Shown here in pieces: positions 56,422-64,000 of a stretch of 64,000 bases of DNA. The translations under genes and the position numbers were made by a program. The notes beneath the pieces were generated by a model that made no database searches, was not told the DNA's origin, and worked only from the letters and a program-made list of their open reading frames with translations. The DNA is from Pterois miles. Its lineage: Eukaryota; Chordata; Actinopteri; Perciformes; Scorpaenidae. The stretch is taken from the NCBI GenBank assembly GCA_947000775.1, contig CAMQGK010000567.1, positions 22,102,001 through 22,166,000 on the forward strand. The letters are read 5' to 3'. The stretch's first letter is position 1. Every line of letters starts with the position of its first letter.

Positions 56422-57228
56422 AGTATAGAATAGAGTCAGTCTTCAGGATATAATTGACCCCACATGAGATCAAAGTGTGTTTGTGCAGCAGCATTTTATG
56501 ATCGGCTTTTTTTAATGCAGAAGTGTGACAAGATGCTTTAAGTCTGTGTACACACTCCAAACTATGTTCCAGTAATTAAACGTTGAGCTGTTTTTCCTCC
56601 CATAAAACTGCCAACATTCACCTTCAGGCTATCAAGGATCTACAATAATCCTGATGGTGGTGGGGGGGGTAATTGGAGAGGTAGGTGTAAGAATCAAATC
56701 ATCAAAAATGGTGACATTTCTCAATTTGACTTGTGTAAGCTTGTGCAAGTAACATGCAGATGGTCTTATTTCCGCATCTGGCGACAGCTGGAGTTGTCAG
56801 CACATCTGTTCCTGTATAGGTGGAAACAGAGAGGGTTGCTGCTGCTTTAATACTGACCTTCTCTTGAACATGTTCACTTTTTTCAATATACTGTTGTACC
56901 ACAGCGGCCAAAATCCAACAGCAGTGGGGTTCTCTTAAAATGTTCCCCCTATTCAGACAGAATGGTATCAAGCTCACTCGAGGGGAACAAATGCCTTCCC
57001 AAATCACATCGTTTACACTCTCATACACACCCTTTCCCTCCTTTTCCCTTTTCCCTGTTTCCCCTCCTTCTTTATGTTCTCGCTTCTGCGACTTCACTGA
57101 CTTTCCTCCTTTTGTTCTTCTACTTCTTTATTCGCTCTCTACTTTCCCGCCTTCTTGTGTCCGCATATTATCAAGGCAGCTGGTGAATCGCCTTGAACTG
57201 CTTTGTTCTGCAGACCACAGACCGATAT

Positions 57229-57230
<2 letters not shown>

Positions 57231-57284
<54 letters not shown>
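57231..57284 (+). repeat. (GT)n microsatellite
   Basis: A perfect GT run of 54 bp, the longest simple repeat in the window. On the minus strand it reads as a run of His-Thr codons in an open frame, which is not a protein. Confidence 0.95.
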
Positions 57285-57285
<1 letters not shown>

Positions 57286-57864
57286 CACGGGAGACACACG
57301 CCAAGTCATCATTTCTACAGCTGCAAGGGTTTGTGGTCATTTTGTTGATCCCATTTTGACCTTCCATAACCACCTCTGTGTATAACACATAGCCAGATTA
57401 AGGTGTAGGCCATAGAGGCGGTCCCCTCAGCCACCCTCTGAATCCCTCCCTCTAAAAAATAAAATAAAATAATTTTTAAAAATGCTGATGGGCACCCTTT
57501 CTCATTGTCTGCACTGACGTAACAAATGAATAAATACATTTGAAAAAGAAATGTAGTTTTCACCCCTATAACTCTAGTGGAACTGACTAACTTCAGCCAA
57601 CAATATCAGGAACAAGTTGTTTATTTATATTGCAATAAATACTGTTATCTATAAAAATCCATCATCTGTAACCACTTATCCTGTTCGGGGCCAATCCCAG
57701 CTAACACTGGGGGAAGGCGGGGTACACCCTTGATAGGTCATCAGACTATCACAGGGTTGACATAAAGACAGACAGACAGACAAATTTTAAGTTTTGTCTC
57801 AAAACCACAGTGACGTCTGATGTGTGTTGTGGTTTTTGGGGCACCCAGGGCACCAAAACAGTAT

Positions 57865-57990
57865 ACTCACCAACCCTCCTGATTTCCTGGGAGACTCCCG
57901 TTTTTCATCGCCCTCTCCCAGTTTCCTTTTCATTATCTCAACCTGTTTCTGGTGCTGTACAGCATGTACAGTATCAACCCCACTGTTTCC
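57865..57990 (+). repeat. dispersed repeat paired with 46780-46990
   Basis: Shares CCAACCCTCCTGATTTCCTG, GGGAGACTCCCGTTTTTCAT and ATCTCAACCTGTTTCTGGTG with the minus strand of 46780-46990. The element class is not recognised. Confidence 0.65.
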
Positions 57991-58079
57991 ACCCGGACAG
58001 CAATACAGCTGCACCAACTGTCATGAACTGTCGAACTGTCAGGAGCTGCTCACAAGCTGTTAGAAGTAACGTGTTTCAC

Positions 58080-60490
58080 AGCACATTGCTGCTGTTGTCA
58101 TGTTGTGTCTGAATGGACCGTCAGTGATTGAGAGACAGAGAGAATTGAAGAGTACTAAGAGAAACAAATACTCAGCAGCAACAAAAAATTAATAAAAACT
58201 TTCACATCAGTTCTCATCAGAGGGGCAAAGTAATCAGTTTTCTTTCATGAGAATTAAAAGTAAAATTAAAAGTAGTCAGCTGCTCTTGCGATGTACTTAT
58301 TATTTTGCTATTTTTATTCTTTAAATGTCACCAGAATGCAGAAAAACAAAGTCTCTGAAACTGAAGTGTTTTGCTTTGGTTTACAAATCCTTCTTCTCCT
58401 TGGACTAGTTGGCTTAACAGATATATTTATTAAGCCTTTTCAGGTGGCAAAATAGACTGAAAGGATGCACCGAATTTGAAATTTGAAGTACAGCCCGAGA
58501 CACATGGCCTGTCTCTTACTCATTTAATTTCACTCTCCCATTCTTCTTTCTGGAGATCCATGAGACCTATTTCCTTTCTCCTCCATCACCTTCTACTTCT
58601 CTACATCTTACTTTTTACTTGCCCCATTTTGCAATCAATCTGCTGTTCATCTTATCTAATGAGCTCATTAGGGTGTCTTAAGCAATGGTGATTGATAATA
58701 ATGGCTTAGAAATGTCCCATTGATTCACTTCTATATCAGGCCTGTAAAGTAAAGGCTCTCTGCATTAAACTCACGGGTCAACTGAACCCTCTCTCATGTC
58801 TCTCAGCCATCTCTATCCTTTTTGTGATTAGCTCCCCTGCTCTGATTCGTGACGAGTGAGACTGGTTCGTAGTTAGCTTGGTCTGGTAATAAACATTTCT
58901 GTAACAAAGGTGTGAAAATGCATTGCTGCTTAGAGGACACATCAATGACTCCTTTGAAGCATTTTTCCCTTCAACAGGCTTAAATAAATCCTGCCATATT
59001 TCACATGTTTACAAAGACTGGTGAGTGAAACCGAATGTTAACAGTAGACATCATATTATTCCAGCCAATCAAAACAAAGGAGACGTGTTACAGTGGGTCA
59101 GTTTGCTGGAAGTCTTTAATTTTTACTGCACGGCTTCTTAACAGCCATGACTGATGGAGCCATTTGACTTTAAAGCTGTAAGAGCTACTGTTTGTGATGC
59201 AGGCGAAGTTTGCGAGGCCACTGGCAATATGTCTGAGGGTATACTACAGCTTTTATGTATGCTGTTTGTGTGAAGGAGGATGGAAAAAGAAATAGAGAAA
59301 GGGGGTGGGGTGTGGTGGGTGCTAATGATAATTTGGGAGTGGTTGTGTGTGAATTTGCACCCACATGAGCGCACAGTCAGCATGCAAGCTCAAATCACTT
59401 CAATAGTTTCACATCAACCAATTTAATGGCACAATCCCAGGCCAGTCAAGTTTTTATTCCAAATCCTGTCCATAATCTAGTAGCCTTTGAAAGTCTGCCA
59501 CTTCCCCCTGGCTGACAGGTTGTGCATTTGGATCTAATTGAATCCATTTACATCCTGCACAAATGGAAAGCACATGGAGGCCTACCCACCTGGTTCTGAT
59601 CAGCTACTGAGTTGGGAGAACCACGCTCTTCGGAGTGCGCCTGATGCCAGCAGGGGATACGCTGCAGAGCGAAGTGAGAGGGGGAGAGAGAGGGAGAACA
59701 CCTTTTGATATTACTCTTGGCTCTAATTTAATTTGGTCTGAGTCGAGTTACCTCTTCACATTTCCGTTTATTCCTATCTGTCTGGCAGACGGTCTTTTTC
59801 CAGTTGTGTAATATTTTACCACAAGGGGGAGTCCAGCAATATGCCCTCTCATATCACTGTGTCTGCTAATATGGACCTGACCAACATCCCTTGACTGTAC
59901 AACAGGGAGGAGTTAAGCTTTAAAATTTAGAGTTCACATGGGACATCTGGGACAGATCTTTTCTGATTTAATGTTAGATAGGATATTAATGCACACCACA
60001 TGTAAGTCGCACAAAAACTTCACAGGGGGCTGGCAAAATACTGAAACAACTAATAAAATAATCAAGCAAATTAATTCTTTAATTAACATTTCCCATGCCG
60101 CTACAAAGGTGTGGAACACTGGCTGGAAGGCTAATAAGCAGCATTTGTCAGTGACTGAGATTGGACAATAGTTTTCAAAGCAACGTGAGCCAACTGACAA
60201 CTAATAGAGCTCCAAACAGGTCGAATGATCTGGACCCAAATTATGTCAGGAAAAAAAAATATTTGAAGTAGGCGTAAACACTATTCCTGACAAAATGCAT
60301 CAATGAAAATTAACAGTGGACAGTGATGACAATGTTGCTAACGATTAGCATACAAACTAATATTATACACCAGCGATCTTTATTTAGTTAGCTGATCATT
60401 GTAGTCGCTTTTCATAAAAGGAACATTTTGATATTTTGGTAGGTGCTTATTCGCTTTCTTGCCGAGACATACAGGATGCAATTGTAGTGG
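58080..60490. other. gene-poor stretch, no coding exon recognised
   Basis: No protein family was recognised and no consistent exon set was found. Some segments, such as 59440-59760, are non-repetitive (TCCAAATCCTGTCCATAATC, ATCTAATTGAATCCATTTAC) and could be conserved non-coding DNA. Confidence 0.4.
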
Positions 60491-60499
60491 GCAGCCTCC

Positions 60500-61232
60500 C
60501 GTTCTGAAAAGTGAAGCCAGTGCAGAAGTAACATTTTGGTCGGCTAAAAATTTCCCATTCAGCATTTGATTGTATTTATGGTGCCTTCAAATGGGGTCGT
60601 GTTTATGAGTTGGCCCATATGAACGCCCCCCTCATGTCATATTCACAACCTTGTAAGTGGAAAGTTTCTGAGAGCTCAGAGTTCACGACTTGTGACATGT
60701 TTGTTGACATTGTGAGAAATGGTGGAGCCCATGGAAGTTCATTTTTCAGTGCATAATAAATGATTACTGTACAGTATATTGTAATTTTAGTCATATACTG
60801 TATTGTTTCTCTTGGTAGTTTTATAATATATCTGAGGAAAATGTTGATATTCCCAACGATCCTCATTTTTCTCCTTTGTCATTATGCCTTTGCATTTCCT
60901 TCATTACTTGCTAGCTTGCTAAACTGTTAGCCTCTGTGACTTCTAGACTTGGACAGTAACATTAATGTTGCCGTTGCTTAGCAGCAGTGTTCTTCATGAC
61001 TTAACCACTTGAATGCAACGTATATTGTGTTCATGACTTCCCAACTTGTAAACACGAGTTCACAAGTTCAATTTGAAGGCACCATTAGCTCCACCCTCTT
61101 GTGCTATTTCTGGTTGCAAAAAACAAGATGGCGATTACTGAAAATGCTGAACTCAAGGCATCAAAACCACAGACCACAAAACAGTGGGTGACATCATGGT
61201 GACTACAGTACTCCACTTCTTATAATACACTG
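60500..61232 (+). repeat. dispersed repeat family A, copy 5 (deleted and interrupted)
   Basis: Begins GTTCTGAAAAGTGAAGCCAG, but most of the middle is deleted, joining to CAGCATTTGATTGTATTTA. After the nested element (60579-61084) it resumes TTAGCTCCACCCTCTTGTG, and passes CAAGATGGCGATTACTG and CTCAAGGCATCAAAACCA, ending CCACTTCTTATAATACACTG. Confidence 0.85.
60579..61084 (+). repeat. PIF/Harbinger-like MITE with TTA duplication
   Basis: The ends TGGTGCCTTCAAATGG and CAATTTGAAGGCACCA are inverted repeats. The flanking TTA is duplicated (60576-60578 and 61085-61087), the 3-bp TWA-type site of PIF/Harbinger elements. Removing the 506-bp element and one TTA gives GATTGTATTTAGCTCC, the family A text apart from one base (GATTGTACTTAGCTCC in copy 3), so the empty site is recognisable. 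A second copy is at 6050-6495. Confidence 0.88.
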
Positions 61233-61259
61233 TATGATTGTGTATTGACCATCATCATG

Positions 61260-61560
61260 TCTGCAAAGTAAATATGAGGCTAAAGCCAGCAGCCGGCTAG
61301 CTAGCTGAGGACAAAGACTGGAAACTGTAAAACCATAACTTGTCATTTTTATGCTTCTGTGTTTGTGAGGATTAAACAAACATGATATCGTGTGATGAGC
61401 TTTAGAGGTGCTGGTTAGCAGATTCTGTCACCTTTGAACAGAACCAGGCTGTTTCCCCATTTCCAGTCTTTGTGCTAAGCTAAGCTAACCAGCTGCTGGC
61501 ATTAGCTTCTATTTTATTGCACAGACATGAGATAGGTATCAATCATCAACTGTAACTCCC
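61260..61560. repeat. dispersed repeat related to 52600-53090
   Basis: Shares GCCAGCAGCCGGCTAGC, ACAAAGACTGGAAAC, GAGGATTAAACAAACATGAT and TTTAGAGGTGCTGGTTAGC with the 52600 copy and ends AAGCTAAGCTAACCAGCTGC. Confidence 0.6.
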
Positions 61561-61569
61561 AGCAAGAAA

Positions 61570-62380
61570 ATGAATAAGGACACTTCCTCATGCGTAGGCC
61601 TTAGTGTTCCTGTACGTGGGCAAAGGCATGTGGAAAGTTGTGTTTTTGAAGATTTATTTGAATACCAGAATGCACAGTCTTACGTGGCCTACATTCATGC
61701 CTGTCTGCAAATATGGTTAATGGGGGCAGTCGGTAACATCATGACCTTCATTAGGTTCCCCCTCTTGGTCCATCCCAGCCCCACCTCACACCACATCTGG
61801 TTTGACCATCTCCACCCCAAACCCCTGCCAGCCACCCCCGCCTGCACCTCATCAATCCTCTGTGTCATCATTGCCACACGCCTGGCTATCGCCAAAGTAA
61901 GCCATGACACGAAGACGTGAAAATGATGAATGGACTTTTCCGGACAGGAAGCGGCGATGGTTGAAGCAACACCCCACCCTCACTCCGATTCATTTTTCAC
62001 TTTCTTTCCTCTGCCACGTCTCTCTGTTGTCTGTCCTTCTCGAGTCAATAGGAGCTGAGCGATCATGTTCCACAAATATAGCCCTCCAAAATATGTGGTT
62101 GCATTTTTTTTATGTTCTTGAGAAAGTCCTTTCAATGGCTTTGAATGGCCAACCTTTTCCTGAAATAAATCCCACGGAGAAACTGAAGAAACTTTGATAA
62201 CGCAAGGCATTCTCATCTCACCACATCACTTTATCACGCCACCTAAATGTCACTTTGGGTTTAGGCAACATTGCCACTAGCCTATTGTTAGGTTTAGAAA
62301 AGAGCTACATGGTTGGGATTAAAACTACTACGTTTGTAAAGTGAAAATGAGACTGTACGTTGTGATGGATGAAAGCCTTG
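61570..62380. other. non-repetitive stretch, no supported gene
   Basis: A 116-codon open frame (61570-61920) is present on the plus strand, but it shows no known domain, no splice context and an ordinary composition. A small fragment of the 62400 repeat follows. Possibly conserved non-coding sequence near 61690-61880. Confidence 0.35.
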
Positions 62381-62387
62381 TGTTTAT

Positions 62388-62572
62388 CCATAACTATATC
62401 CATAACTATGTTTTCATTAGTGTATAATCACCTGAAACTAAGAATAGCTGTTTTTGTTAGCTTAGAATTAGCCCTTCATAGCTATATAAGGCAGCAGGTC
62501 CGCCATGTTGCTCTGCCATGGTTCTACAGTAATCCAGATGCCACTAAATCCTACATACTGGTCCTTTAAATA
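62388..62572 (+). repeat. dispersed repeat, GTGTGTAAC family, short copy
   Basis: Contains CATAACTATGTTTTCATTAG, GTGTATAATCACCTGAAACT, GTCCGCCATGTTGCTCTGCC, TGCCACTAAATCCTACATAC and the end TGGTCCTTTAAA. The interior is deleted relative to the 50715 copy. Confidence 0.75.
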
Positions 62573-63384
62573 TACTTCATTCACATGGCTATTATTTTAT
62601 TTTTTATTTCAACCATCTGCATCCCACCTTTATGTAGTTTTAACCATAGATGTATATATGTAGATACCACATTGGCTGCTTCAGCCCATTGCTGCGATAC
62701 GTCAATGTCGCCGCCATATTGAGGAGGTCACCGGCCTGACAGACACTCAAAAGAGTGTGTATCAATGTTAACTTAACGCTGCGTAAACTGAATTACTTAC
62801 GGTACATGGTGGATAATAATTTATTTTGCTGAGAATTAACGTTATTGTTCCAAAACCCAAAACATGATGTTATCTTTATTGTTTGCGATATTAGATGCAT
62901 ACATACATTTCAAGTTTTTAACCCAATATAATGTTAGGCATGAAAATCTATAAGCTAACATTAGCTTTTGGTCAAGGATTAGCGAACAATAAAAAACGCT
63001 AGCTCTTATCTGATGACCAACTGAAGGAAATGTTTTGTAAAGATGTAACTTTAAAATGCTTCAAGGAAAATTGAGAGTATGACTTTTTTTAATATCAAAT
63101 CAACAGACAGACCAGCCGGTGAGCCATGAACAGGAAGCAGTAACGTACCTGAACCGTTTTTCACCAAAACTACTCCACATGGATTAGAAACGCTTAAAGA
63201 CCTGTGTAATTGTGTAAATAGATATGGTTTTTGTCAATACTGTATATATATTATTCCCATTTTTATTATTTATATTGTTACTATTTTTATATTTCCTTCG
63301 ACTGAAATTATTCATATTTGAACTGTCTACTTTTGTTTTGCTTTTTTTTTTTTTCTTGCTGTGTTCTTGTTTTTCTCTTTTGCT

Positions 63385-63440
63385 CCAAACAGCAAATTTC
63401 CCCTCTGTGGGACGAATAAATGAATATCTTATCTGAATAT
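63385..63440 (+). repeat. LINE/SINE-type 3' tail
   Basis: GCAAATTTCCCCTCTGTGGG, then ACGAATAAATGAATATCTTA. The same signature closes the SINE at 34245 and appears at 20651. The T-rich text before it (63338-63356) is low complexity. Confidence 0.5.
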
Positions 63441-64000
63441 AAAAAAACACTCATTGCAATCAATTGAGCAATGTAAATATTAAAGTGCTTTTTATCCAGA
63501 AAAACGGCAGGGCCCCATATTGTATATACAGTATGCAGTATATACTGTGTGTTTGTGTGTGAATGTGACAATAAATAACAATGCATTTTTCTGTCTGTTT
63601 ACACAATTCGATCTGCGTCTACTTTCGTCCTTGCAACCACTAGAGTTACAGTGAACCTTTGGACGTCTGTGTACTGTCCATTGTTGTGTCTGCCTACCCA
63701 TAACACGTCCATTCACTGCTGGACAATACTGTCCATTAACTATTATACGAGTCGCTGTCGTTTTTCTGCTTGTTGATGTGAACAGAAGTCCTACTGTGTT
63801 CCACGAGAGACATAATCAATCTTGATCTCCATAACTATCGCTTACAACTTCTATCCAACACACATGTAGAAGAGTTTCTCATAACGGCTCATGACTGAGA
63901 TATTCATCTTAAACTTTGGTCAGGCACAGTCATTACCTTTATAGATTGTAGTAATTTTCTCTGTCATATGTCATATGACTTTAATGTTTCAGGGTGTGTC

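Noticed and set aside
57128..57388. Histidine-threonine-rich protein
   Set aside because: It is a translation of the (GT)n microsatellite.
61570..61920. 116-codon open frame as a new gene
   Set aside because: No domain, no splice support and no similar protein recalled; length is within what chance allows in this composition.
1..64000. CRISPR arrays, operons, bacterial-type mobile islands
   Set aside because: The window is vertebrate nuclear DNA; the only tandem arrays are microsatellites and one minisatellite.

Overview
The window is nuclear DNA of a ray-finned fish, probably a percomorph. The evidence is vertebrate-type split genes with GT-AG introns, fish-like paralogue content, and dense AT-rich non-autonomous DNA transposons of kinds common in teleosts. 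Six protein-coding genes can be read. From left to right they are ush1g (+, first exon off the left edge), a RING-less trim16-like gene (+), amn (-, one uninterrupted reading frame), otop2 (+, six coding exons), hid1 (-, 19 coding exons) and fam104a/vcf1 (+, three coding exons). The ush1g, otop2, hid1 order matches the human 17q25.1 order USH1G-OTOP2-OTOP3-HID1, and FAM104A is also a 17q25.1 gene. In human, amn and TRIM16 lie elsewhere.

Layout: 1-4968 holds ush1g exons 2 and 3 with a repeat-filled intron. 5.0-9.2 kb is intergenic, with a composite terminal-inverted-repeat element and a perfect 23-bp hairpin. 9.2-12.6 kb is the trim16-like gene. 12.9-14.4 kb is amn, convergent with trim16 and only 303 bp away. 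14.4-17.7 kb is intergenic with repeat and foldback sequences. 17.7-21.8 kb is otop2, with a decayed Tc1 element in an intron. 22.6-22.85 kb is a minisatellite whose unit carries TTAGGG. 24.3-35.5 kb is hid1. About 1.4 kb then separates hid1 from the head-to-head gene fam104a (37.0-39.7 kb, with a likely 1.6-kb 3' UTR to about 41.35 kb). From 41.4 kb to the end no convincing gene is visible: the region is repeats, microsatellites and some non-repetitive stretches that could be conserved non-coding DNA.

The genes do not form a pathway. ush1g is a hair-cell scaffold. otop2 is a proton channel. amn is an endocytic receptor subunit. hid1 is a secretory-granule/trans-Golgi factor. fam104a is a nuclear VCP cofactor. 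trim16 is a B-box/coiled-coil/SPRY protein. The most useful observations are the intronless intact amn, the nested transposon insertions that show target-site duplications (one 506-bp PIF/Harbinger-like MITE sits in a recognisable empty site), the perfect hairpin, and a telomere-like tract inside one copy of a dispersed repeat. No undescribed gene system was recognised. Splice sites were assigned by eye from GT/AG signals, reading phase and remembered human homologues, so single-base boundaries should be taken as good estimates.
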